A stretch of 64,000 bases of DNA from Pictodentalium vernedei (Eukaryota > Mollusca > Scaphopoda > Dentaliida > Dentaliidae). Both the position numbers and the translations under genes were made by a program. The notes under the pieces were generated by a model. The model ran no database searches. It was not told the origin of the DNA and was given only the letters and a program-made list of their open reading frames with translations. How positions within the stretch are numbered: position 1 is the stretch's first letter; every line of letters begins with the position of its first letter. The stretch lies in contig CM062290.1 of the NCBI GenBank assembly GCA_031216915.1, positions 257,400,291 through 257,464,290 of the forward strand. Reading direction: 5' to 3'. Below are positions 44,775 through 55,280 of this stretch, in pieces.

Positions 44775-45640
44775 AAAGAATACTCTTATATTCCTTAACT
44801 TCAGATTAAATATACACACATTATACATCGAAATGGAGGTTGGGATGTATAGAACACGAAACACATATGTAATCAACTCACAGAGTGGACAGCAGACACC
44901 ACGGGTTCCTGGAAGTCTGCTATCGTATTCGTACCAGAACTTATAAAATAATATTTCGCAAAAACAACTCGTGGCCTAATGTGCTTCAGATATTCAATAA
45001 CAAAGCTAGGTATTCAAAACACTTTCGAGTGGAGCGACAGGACTGCATTTTGGAAAAGGACAACACTGTCTGCATTTTTTGATTGAAGATGGTTTCCATG
45101 CTCGACAGACATGCGCTAATCACTCGATACCACGAATTTCCATCGAAAAACAATCGTAATTCCAAGAAATTTCAACAGGTATAATACCTTGCAATGAATA
45201 TGGCAACTGTGCCATTTCTATCTAATAACAGTATACTGTATGAAAGAGATCTTTTTCATTATTTAATTTTAGACGGCGTTGTTTTTACATGCTTTTTCTG
45301 TCCGATGACGTCGACCGGAAATCGAAAGTATACTCATACGTAAACAAAAGCAAAGGCTTTTGAATTTTCCCCATGCAGCTCTGTCGGCGTGTCTTGAATT
45401 TTGATCCCCTAGCTTTGTTCTTGGATGTGTAAAGCACATTTGGCCACAAGTTGTTTTCGTGAACTATTATCAAATTATCAGTTCTGGTGCGAATACGGCA
45501 GCAGACTTCCAGGAACCAGTGGGGCCTACAGTCGACTCTATGAGTTGATTACACATGTGTTTCGTGTTCTATACATCACAGCCTTCATTTCGATGTACAT
45601 TTTGTGTATATCTAATTTGAAATGAAGGAATGCATTCTTA
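44775..45640. repeat. Family C fold-back (reverse then forward copy)
   Basis: 44775-45285 is a reverse copy. 45286-45640 is a forward copy joined head to head. 45070-45640 is nearly the reverse complement of 57310-57890, the closest pair of family C copies in the window. Confidence 0.7.
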
Positions 45641-46021
45641 AGGTTACACATCTTAATATTGATACTGAAAAAAATCTTTCAGAGTGGAGATTAAAAATGT
45701 GTTTTAAATAATTCAAAAAGCACCTCAAAGTTCATTTGTAGGTAAAGTGCTGTAGATACATGGTTCTAATTAATTTTGGTTTCAGTAATTTAAGTGTTCC
45801 AAATGTGAATTTTTAGTTCTGTTGTTAGTGCAATTTGCAATTTAAAAGATGATTTTCAACAATAAAATCACTTTTTAGTTTGAAACTTCAGCACTCCAAA
45901 TATTCTTTAGATCAAAACAGTACCATTGCCTGTGATTGCTTGTTTGAAAATTGTTTAATTTTCGTGTTTTGGAACCATTTGTTTTTCTCTATTTGGGAAA
46001 ATTCGCCAGTTCCTATAGACC
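45641..46021. other. No gene recognised
   Basis: Spacer up to the TTAA at 46022-46025 that begins the right family D copy. Confidence 0.35.
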
Positions 46022-46088
46022 TTAAGAGGACGTCCAACCTAACTTTGGTCAAATTTCATGCAATTTTCTTTCAAGTCTTAAAAAGGCC

Positions 46089-46390
46089 CAGGGGGCGCGG
46101 TGGCTCAGTTGGTAGAGGTGCAGGCTGCAAGCCGAGAGGTCCTCGGTTCGAATCCCACCTGCGGCAACCGTGTTGTGTCCTTGGGCAAGACACTTCACCG
46201 CGATTGCCTACATGGGGGCACGATGACGCTGTGTGCTGAGGCGTACTGCACGTCGATGGTGCGCATGTCTTCAACCAATCTAACCCTGCCTGTGCCGCGG
46301 TGCAGAGTTCAGAGTTACGATGTTGGAGAGCTGACAGCTGCTCGTCGTTGCTCGGTGGTTCTCTCCGGGTACTCCGGCTTCCTCCACCCC
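46089..46390 (+). mobile_element. tRNA-headed SINE, family S, best-preserved head
   Basis: The head contains GGTGGCTCAGTTGGTAGAGG (A box) and GGTTCGAATCCCACC (B box) with tRNA-like spacing. The body contains GTCCTTGGGCAAGACACTTC and GCTCGTCGTTGCTCGGTGG. It ends at TCCACCCC; the usual (AATA)n tail is missing, apparently deleted with adjacent family D sequence. The overlapping frames are not genes. Confidence 0.88.
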
Positions 46391-47138
46391 AAAATTTTCA
46401 CAATAAAATACCTCAAAATAAAATAATAGCTGCATTCTATAAACATTGAAGTACATACTCGAAGAAATCTTTTCCTAATTCATGAAAGTAATAAAGATTG
46501 AGACCAAATGTTATAAGTGGAGTGCTCACTGATTGAAGGCAGACATTTTCTTTTGTTTATGTTTTGATTTGGGGAGTTCAACAAAGGTCAACTTGAAGGA
46601 GTCCAGCAGAAGTATGGAAGGACAAAAGAGTCTCTCCCAATATAAAGATGTATGTGTTACTGTGGTAGTTTGGAAAGAAACTGATATTCTCCTGTGTAGA
46701 ATGCACTGCAAAGTCATACATTGTAGTTGAATAAATACATTTACAAATCCCTTGCACTGTAACCCCTTTTATCCCATGCATCAATTTGATAGTGATTAAA
46801 TTGTTAAATTTGTCTGGTTTATCAATAAGTATACTCGCCCAAAAAAGAAAGTGTGCATTGCAGAAATTGATCAAACTCCAAAAAAATAATTTCGTAGGTG
46901 TAAAGAGTGTTAACCTGTTCATGAATAAGTTATATTGAACACAAAAACAGCTTTCCCCGTTAAAATTGCATCATCGTTAAATGACGTGCTGCACGTTTGT
47001 GAAAAGGCATGTTTTGCACGTGGAGAGTCTGAAAATTCATGCAGCAGTGTGAATCTTTGGGTATTTAAACACTAAAGTAAGGCCTTCCTATCGTTCACAT
47101 TCAAACTTGCGCTGCTGTTAAAACGACTCTACATTAGC

Positions 47139-47534
47139 ATGCCAAGATTGACAATGAATCAACGTCTCCTTGCCCTGGGTATGATTAGAGCTGGCAGAAC
47201 ACACAGCGAGGTTGCCCAGCATTTGAACTGCCACCGCAACACTGTAGACAGGCTAGTCCATCGACATGCACAACATGATGACGTTCGAGACCGACCCCGC
47301 TCCGGAGGACCCCGAGTTACCACCCCTGCACAAGATCGGTATATCCGTGTCGTCCATCTCCGGAACCGGCAACAAATGGCAATGACGACAGCCAGGAACA
47401 TCCCTAACCTGAGACGGATACATCCTCAAACAGTAATCAACCGGCTGAGAGAATATTGTTTACGTCCTCGAAGACCTGCAATTCGTCCGATTTTGACGTT
47501 ACGTCATCGTCGTGCTCGACTGCAGTGGTGTAGA
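47139..47534 (+). pseudogene. Tc1-like transposase, N-terminal part
   Basis: From ATG 47139 the frame encodes about 130 residues with two helix-turn-helix regions of the Tc1 DNA-binding domain (MNQRLLALGMIRAGRTHSE, HLNCHRNTVDRLV, and RDRPRSGGPRVTTPAQDR) and the linker RRPAIRPILTLRHRRARLQW. It then runs into a telomere-like tract and stops. The DDE/D core (about 200 residues) is absent. The C-terminus reappears at about 47600-47662 as RRRCTAVVDADGGHTRY before TGA. An AATAAA lies near 47780. It cannot be an active enzyme, but it keeps the DNA-binding domain. Confidence 0.85.
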
Positions 47535-47580
47535 GTAGGGTTAGGGTTAGCCTAACCTAACCCTAACCCTACCATAACCC
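47534..47580. repeat. Telomere-like palindromic tract
   Basis: GGGTTAGGGTTAG is followed directly by CCTAACCTAACCCTAACCC, i.e. TTAGGG-type repeats in both orientations. It sits exactly where the transposase core is missing. Confidence 0.8.
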
Positions 47581-48173
47581 ACTTCCATGCTAACTTGTTC
47601 GCTTCCATGAGGCGTAGATGCACAGCAGTTGTCGATGCAGACGGAGGTCATACCAGATATTGAGTGTGTGACTTTTGTGTTTGACCCTTAATGTCTTTGA
47701 CTCTCCATGGCACCAAGAGTCTTCGTCGTAGCGTAATGAAATTTCTCGTGTTGATCACAAATTGATTCATCTGTGATTGAATAAAATTTCCATGAATGAA
47801 AATGATAAATCTTTTTTTAGTGTTTTTTTTTAGCATGCACACTTTCTTTTTTGGGAGAGTATATAATAGCTTTGTTTACTCTTGGACACCAATACACTCA
47901 TGATATCTGTTGGGGAAGAAATAAGGGTAACTGTAACCTGTGACTGCAATAAACCATCTAATGTACTTAAAAGTACATTGTTATTCAAAACACATCAAAT
48001 CAACCTTACATAACCATTATTGCATGTACTTTCCCCAAGGAGGCTTATTGGCACATTGAGATCAGAAGGGCACATCCAGAGGGTCTCACATATTTTTTTC
48101 AAGAACGCAGTACACAAAGCAATCCCCAAAAGATGACAAGTGAGCTCCATTTGACACAAAAAAAAATTGCTAG

Positions 48174-48199
48174 GGGGGGGGGGGGGGGGGGGGGGGGGG
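48174..48199. repeat. G homopolymer
   Basis: About 26 G residues; the counterpart of the C-run at 43824-43846 in the left family D copy. Confidence 0.85.
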
Positions 48200-49189
48200 C
48201 TCTCTTCCTTGTAGGACTCTACCTCCGGCACTCAAGGCATATGCCTTTTTTTCTCAAAGTTTAACTCTTTTTTGTTCTTTTTGAAGATCCTGGCCACACA
48301 TGTTCCAAACACTATCAGACAGGTAACCCTCCAAATTAGTGTATCTGCAAAAATCATGTTACATTGCAAAACATTCTTTTTAGACTTTTAGTTCTGGGCC
48401 TTTCATGCTTCTTACTTCCAACTGTAACACTTAATTTATCGATTAATGGGTGAATAGAAAAGTCCTGCCATAATCAACATTTGAGTTCCATTAGCCTTCA
48501 AAACAGCTCCGATAAAAGTGTCAAACATCAGATTGGTGGCTTTATACAGAATATTCATTAGGTTGTTGCTTGATAAGTAATAGGAACAAAATCTTCACCA
48601 GAAAATTCTGCAGCAATACAATTGAGGGTATTGGCAGGCACTTTGCAACAAATTGTAACAAATCAACTAGTTATAAACAAAATTTTCTAACTCAAAAGAG
48701 TGAAAAAGTACCACAACTCTGAAAAAATGTGGGAAGAAACACATGCTACAGCAGCTACACAGGCATTGTTTCCCCAGGATGCACGATCACAACACCAAAT
48801 ATCCTTCAAATTGGAGTAGCAATGGTTGAGATACAAGGGAGAATGTTGGTACATGTAATGTTGAATGGGTAAGACTAAGATTAAGAGGACAGGGGTCACC
48901 ACTCCACGGCCCTAGATGCACCTTTGATTGTCCACCTTCCAGGTCTGGGGCATAATAATCGCAACACACCCACCTTATCAGTTCATAATTTCAGTAAAAT
49001 AAAAGAAATTATCAATTTGAATTAATTAATAGATGGTGGAAAATATTTGGCTTCCTTCGCCTTCTCGTACTATTTAATTACCACAAACAATATCAGTTTG
49101 ATGCCGACAAACGAAACTGAACGCATGTGGTCTGGTTAAAAAGCATGAATAATGAAGAAATTGCGAATATTTCATTTGTTTAAGGTCTT

Positions 49190-50309
49190 TCTTTACCCAA
49201 TTTTTTCCTCAAATGAGCAATGCATATCTGACAAGAAACAAAAGTTTCAATGCAGTGGTGGGTACCTGACTATTGCACACATTAAATGAAGAACATATAA
49301 GCAGTGGTAGTCTTTTGAGAACGAGAAACGGTGGTTTAATTGACCCCCAAAATTAGCGTTTTTCTGTTCCCAAAATATGAAATATTCCAAGTTGAATGTT
49401 ATATGTCGTTGCATGGAATATGTTAAATCGGTATTTCGAATGATGTACTACCTTCAGAATTCACTATGTCTAACATTACAGAAAAAAAGAACAATGTCGA
49501 AATCACAGTATCTGTCGGGTCGGCGTGGGGAGTACAACGAAAATAGGCCAAGTTACGACATTTCGCCGTGTAATTTCGATACATCTGGTAGGCTTGGGGT
49601 GAAAATTTGACAGTCAGTTGATGTATTGAAGTAAAAAACATGTACATGCAGGCGAATATGTAACTGATAACAGATTTCTTGAAATGAAACATGCAATTGT
49701 CGGATGTTTTTCAGCTACTTCGCCTGCCAACTCATGACGATCACAACCGCAATCAAACTTTCAAATCATTTACTTAAACAAGGGTTCGAAAAAGGAAATA
49801 AAATACGTTTCTCCAAACACTAAAACAGTCAACAAAACCCCGAAAATTAACACAGAGAAGTAGTTTATCACAATTATTTACCGGACTATTTGGTGATAAG
49901 TATCATTACGCAATGTGCTCAAAACGATTTCGTCCGCAAAGTTCACGGGGGAATCAAGGAAAACTGTTTGTGCGATCCAGGTTCGCCTGTTAAAAGAAAA
50001 TGGCTGACTAAGAAGGAAATGCACCGATAAGTTGATCTTTCACGATTGCTCGCCATATTCACGAAAAGAGGCAGGTAATTAGATTGTTGGGTTAATAGCC
50101 ATGTGCGATTTGTTGATAATTTCGAATACCAAAACACTGTCCCAACAATATAAAAATCACATTATTTTGTCCAACAACGGTTTTTTTGACAGTTACATGA
50201 AGCGAAAACAGGGAAGGTAAGTGAAATTTTAAAGAAGATAAGTTTTTCGTAAAATTTAAACTTTGAGAATGTTTTGTGAACAGGTAAGGTGGGCTGTGTG
50301 GAAAACAAA
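49190..50309. other. 5' region of the YqaJ-fusion transposon
   Basis: From the left inverted end to the presumed start codon I see no long frame. Short frames at 49377-49692 have no recognisable similarity. Promoter and 5' UTR should lie here, but I see no clear TATA box. Confidence 0.4.
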
Positions 50310-53291
50310 ATGGGTCCTCAACAGAGGTCTAAATGCACTGGGAAAGGGAGATTTGGAAAAAGGCCAGGAAGGCATAGTGGTAAAGCTAAAGGATCAAAAT
50401 ACAAAATCCAACATGACAAACCTAAACAACAACAGAATGAACCAACTCTTCATAATTATTGCATCACTAATGTGAGAGAATCAGGCTTAAAAATTACACT
50501 TAGCAGAGATAGCACTAACAATTCATTTCAAGTCGCAACAAATCGTCATCTCTTCTGCATTAAGCAAACGTTAGCCAATGGAAATGGAATTTACCTTAAA
50601 TTAAAGAAAAAGAAATTGACAACTCTTGAAGGCTACCGGTTGATTGATTTGTGCAACTTGTCATCCCACATCAATGAAGTATGCGATCATGTCAGTCAGT
50701 GTTCTGAGGCATTACAGCGAGTACATGCTAAGCACCCTTTATACCGCTTATTTCATGAAGCAAAGCGCTTTGGATTGGCTTCAGTTCTTGTGGGACAGTG
50801 TTTGGGATGTCTACAGACTTTCAGGCTCAGAACCAGCAATAAAATTGATGTGTCTAATAACACAAAGCGTGTTTATGATGTGAATGCGAGAGCTGTGTGG
50901 GGCATAATGATTACTGGAGGTGGTTGTAGTTCACTAAATGAACAGGCTGCATCAATCGATATGCCTGGTATGACAGAACAGACATTTGGGAAAATAGAAC
51001 ACCAGATTGGACGCATGTGGGAAGAAATTGCTAATGAAGAAATGTTGGCAGCTGGGGTAGAGGAAAGGAGGCTTGCAATAGCACGAAATGATTTTCATGA
51101 AGGGATACCAGCTATAACAGTCATCTGTGATGGAGGGTGGTCGTAGCGCTCCCACAAGCATTCGTATAATGCACTTGGTGGTGTCGGAGTAATTATTGGT
51201 GCTGCATCCAAAAAATTACTTTACATGGCTGTTCGGAATAAATACTGCTATGTGTGCAAAAGAGCAGAGAATCAGAACAAGGAGCCAAAGCTTCACGACT
51301 GCTACAAGAATTGGTCTGAATCCAGCCAAGCAATGGAGGCAGATGTAATTGTGGAAGGTTTTCTAGCAGCTGAGAGGATGCATGGCGTGCGCTTCATGCG
51401 TAAGATTGGAGATGGGGACAGTTCAGTGTATGCTCGTTTACAGGAAACAGTTTCTGTTTGGGGTGCAAGGATTCAAAAAATTGAATGTGCAAATCACATT
51501 TGTAAGTGCCTGAGGACAAGATTAGAGCAGCTGGTGGAAGACAACCCCCACTATAAGGGTCGACATCATTTAACAAAAGCAAAAAGAGTGCACATAGTTT
51601 CCACTGTTAGGTCAGCCATTTCCTATCGTAACCAGCATCCATCTGCAGATTTTTCATCTACAATTAAACTTCTCAGAGGAGACATTCTGAATGCTGTTGA
51701 ACATGTATTCGGTGATCATGGTAATTGCTCTGATTTTTGTACTGTTCGGAAGAAACGTCATTCTGAAGGGTCTGTACAAACAGATGAGTCTACTAGTGCT
51801 GATGCTGATTTGATGAAGGAGATATGTAATTACTGGTCAGAAGGAATGTCTGAAAAGGAACAGCTACATGCAAGATGTACAGACTTTGGTGAAATAAACA
51901 TTGATCCGACACTTCATCGTGACATTAAAGCACATCTGGACAGGGTATCACAGAAGGCAGACAGGCTATTGAGCAACGCAACCACAAATTTGGCTGAATG
52001 TTGGATGGGGATGCGGATGAAATTTGATGGTGGCAAAGTGATCAACCGATGCAATAGAGGCTCATGGGGATTTCGATGCTATGGTGCTCACCTGCGGTGG
52101 AATTTAGGCGGCAACTGGGCCCCAATCACTTGGGAGATGGCAACGGGAACAAGAGCAGGGCGAGCCTTCCAAGAAGCATACCCCAGAAGAAATATGCGAC
52201 TCTAGAAAGCAACTACTCATCAGGGGAAGAAAGAATATAAAATTCAACGATGGAAAAGAAAAATAGCCAGCATAAAAACCAACTTAAAAAAGCTAAAATG
52301 GAATATGGACCTGATTCTCTGGAAGTTGTCACAGATTTTAGTCCAGAAGAACTTAAGGAAAGAATGATGTACTACTTTGAGAAAAAAGTAAATGTTTCAA
52401 GTACCATTCTGCAGCACATAGAACAAACCCGTGAGCAGTCATTGTCAGGTTATTGGGTGGAGGAAAGACGTAAACGTCTTACAGCATCAAACTTCAGCCA
52501 GATCATTAAAAGGAGACCATCTTTACAAGTTACCAAATTGGTAGAACGCCTTCTTTATTCATCTTTTAGGGGAACAAGATTGACCAGAAAGGGGCCCCGT
52601 ATGGAAAAATCCACAACCATGGAATACATACACCACAAGAGGAGTGTCGGTGAAGAAGTCGAGGTGCAGAAGATGGGTCTATATATTGACAGAGAGAATC
52701 CATATCTTGGTGCCAGTGTTGATGGGTTTGTGAAGAGTGAAACTTGTGGGCAAGGCATTGTGGAAATAAAGCATGTCTTACTGAATAAAGTTATGTCATT
52801 TGAAGAAGCTGCCAACATATCTTTCTGCCTGAAAAATACATCTGGTATTTTGAGTTTGAAAACATCACACCCATTTTATTATCAAATCCAGGGGCAACTG
52901 AACATTCTGACAGTATCATGGGCTGACCTCATTGTTCGTCGAATAGACCCACATCAGCTACATATTCAGCGGATTGCGAGAGATGAAAAATTATGGATTG
53001 ACACCATGCTTCCAAAGTTAAATGCTTTCTATCATCAGGCTCTTCTTCCAGAACTTGCAGCTCCAAGACATGGCAAAAAAACTGGCATTCGAGAACCAGG
53101 CATATGGGTAATTAACTGTTCTGAACGAAGGTCTTTTCAATATTTATCTTAATTTCAGCACAAAAAAATTTCGACATTCGCATTTTGCCATAGGCATTTG
53201 CAATGAACATAAATGTACGCTCGGTGCAAATGTAAAGAGACGGGAATACAATTTGATGCATTCGATACTAGTATTTCAAACAACTTTTTTT

Positions 53292-53747
53292 TACAGTGCA
53301 GTCCCGTTAATTGTACATGTATACTCACTTTGCCCAAGAAAAATTATGCAGTTAACAGTATACAATTAACAGGGATTTGGTCATGTTCCAATCATATGGT
53401 ATTACAATTACATATAGCTTTTATTCTATTATATCTTGTTTGACAGAGCTTATTGAGCTGTCAAACAAGATATAATAGAATCAGTAAGAGCAAAATTAGT
53501 TTTTTGAAGGTAAGATTGACATTTAATATGAAGGATTTCACTGACTGTCAAGTGTATATGTAGTTATAGACAATTCAAGAGTTTTCCTCCACATTTCATT
53601 TAATTGACAGGTGTTTGCTCTATAACCCATATTCAATTATGTCAAATTTGTACAGGTGGTATAGTAAATGGGTTTGGATGTGGAATTTATTTTCAATTAA
53701 CAGGGATATCCAGTCAAAAGATATACAACTAGGTGGGCCCCGCTGTA
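53292..53747. mobile_element. TA-flanked MITE in intron 1 of the decayed gene
   Basis: TA at both ends, with inverted CAGYGSRGYCC-type termini (CAGTGCAGTCCCG on the left, GGGCCCCGCTG on the right). A central palindrome contains ATCTTGTTTGACAGAGC and its partner (about 53432-53472). It resembles a mariner-derived MITE. Confidence 0.65.
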
Positions 53748-55109
53748 CCAGGATGATGGACTATTTCTTCTCTCTATTGTTGTGCTAAAATTATTATTCT
53801 ATCTTTTCAGTATTCAAGTGATGTGGTGAAGAAGAAAACAAAAAAGAAGCCTACAACTGTTTCTCCTTCTGACACCTCCGAAGATAGCGACATACCACAG
53901 TTTCTCGACAGACACATCTTCCATGAATGGCTGGATGAATTCGGCAGAAGTGAATGGTACAGTGATTGTGTCAAAAGTATTGAGTGGAAAGGATGGAGAT
54001 GAAGATGCTGTTTTTGAGGTACATTTCTAAATAAGATATGCGATGATGTATTTAAATTTTTAAAGTCAACTGTTGCAGGGCTCGCATTGAGTAAAAGGGT
54101 AGGGGCCTCAAAACAAGCCCTAACATACTAATGGCGGAGGCCTTTTTCAGGGCTGATTTTTAATGTTGTCCTAAACTATATGTGATGTTATCAAAATGTC
54201 AGGGCTGGAAAAAAAACCTCAAGAAATTTGCTATTGGAGCTGAGCTGGGGGCCTGGGCTGTTCAGCCCTGGCTGCAGGCAAGCCCTGCTGTTGATTCTAT
54301 TATGATGTAAGTGGCAGGTTGCTGCAAAGTTTGTAACATTGTAGACCACTGCAATTTTAATACATGTAGGTTCCCTGTAGAAACTGGACTGGCAGATTGA
54401 AAGTTTAGTTTAACCTGTAGGGCTGGCATTTTGAGAGCGATTTTTAGCTTGCCTAAAATGCTTACCTACAAAAATTAAGAAGAGCGACAAATCGTCCTCC
54501 TATAATTAATTCTTGGTGGTTTAGATCATATATGTAATGCTCCTATCCAGTTTTTGTTATTGAGCAGTACAGAGTTATGGCTGCATAACAAAGTCCATAT
54601 TTATCATGGGTTTACTATGACAATGTTGAGGAGAGCGATTTGCTCGCCTAGCTGTTTTCCAGGACAGCGTTTTTTTTTGCCACCCTGTAATTTTCATAAA
54701 GCCAATACTGAGCCTGCAAAGGGGTCCAACTATTAATGTACCAGTATTATTTTCCCTTTTTATTCTGAAAAGGGGAGGGGTGGAGTGGAAATGACATATC
54801 AATACCCCATTTGTAACAAGTGATTTTAGGGTCTATTTTTTTCTTGCACAAATTTGATCTCGCAATCAAATTTGAAGGAAGAAAAGAACTTGTGTCGTAG
54901 TGTTGGTTGAAAAGCTTTGGGTAACTGAAGCAAGTGGACTTACATGCGGAAGCACATATTTTCATCCATGTTCTGAGATGTTCTTGTCTCGCATCCTGCT
55001 TTTGTGAAATGCGTGATCTTTGTAGTAATTTTCCTACTACCATCATGGGTCTCCCAGCACAATTACTTGGCAGAGTGTGAGTGAATTAGAGTATATCTAC
55101 CTTCAGTAG

Positions 55110-55280
55110 AGTAGAATTCTATTAATTGAATAGCCACTTTGCCCAAGAAAATTATTCAATTAACAGGGGTATACAATCAACAGGGATTTGCTAATTTTCC
55201 ACTCTTATGGCCGTAAATATCTTATTCTGTTATATCTTGTTTGACAGAGCTTATTGAGCTCTGTCAAACAAGATATAGTT
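55110..55280. mobile_element. Truncated copy of the same MITE in intron 2
   Basis: It shares CACTTTGCCCAAGAAAA, 'CAATTAACAGG' and the complete ATCTTGTTTGACAGAGC palindrome with 53292-53747. It lacks the right half. Confidence 0.6.

Larger units (their letters stand above)
46832..47861 (+). mobile_element. Tc1-like transposon with deleted core
   Basis: TA at 46830-46831 and 47862-47863. The inverted ends are TACTCKCCCAAAAAAGAAAG and run on into GTGTGCAT. The left family D copy shows the empty site (AATAAGTAACATAGCTTCG near 44150), confirming TA as the target. Length is 1030 bp, shorter than a full element, because the transposase catalytic region is missing. Confidence 0.85.

Noticed and set aside
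46089-46165. tRNA gene
   Set aside because: The A and B boxes are present, but the sequence continues into the shared SINE body and lacks a proper acceptor stem.
47159-47401. 80-codon minus-strand frame
   Set aside because: It is antisense to the Tc1-like transposase N-terminal region.
51144-52205. Programmed TAG readthrough or recoding in the fusion gene
   Set aside because: Additional frameshifts in the same copy and an intact second copy make simple pseudogene decay more likely.
54554-55046. Small frames between exons 2 and 3 of the decayed gene
   Set aside because: They lie in the intron, have no counterpart in the other copy and no recognisable similarity.
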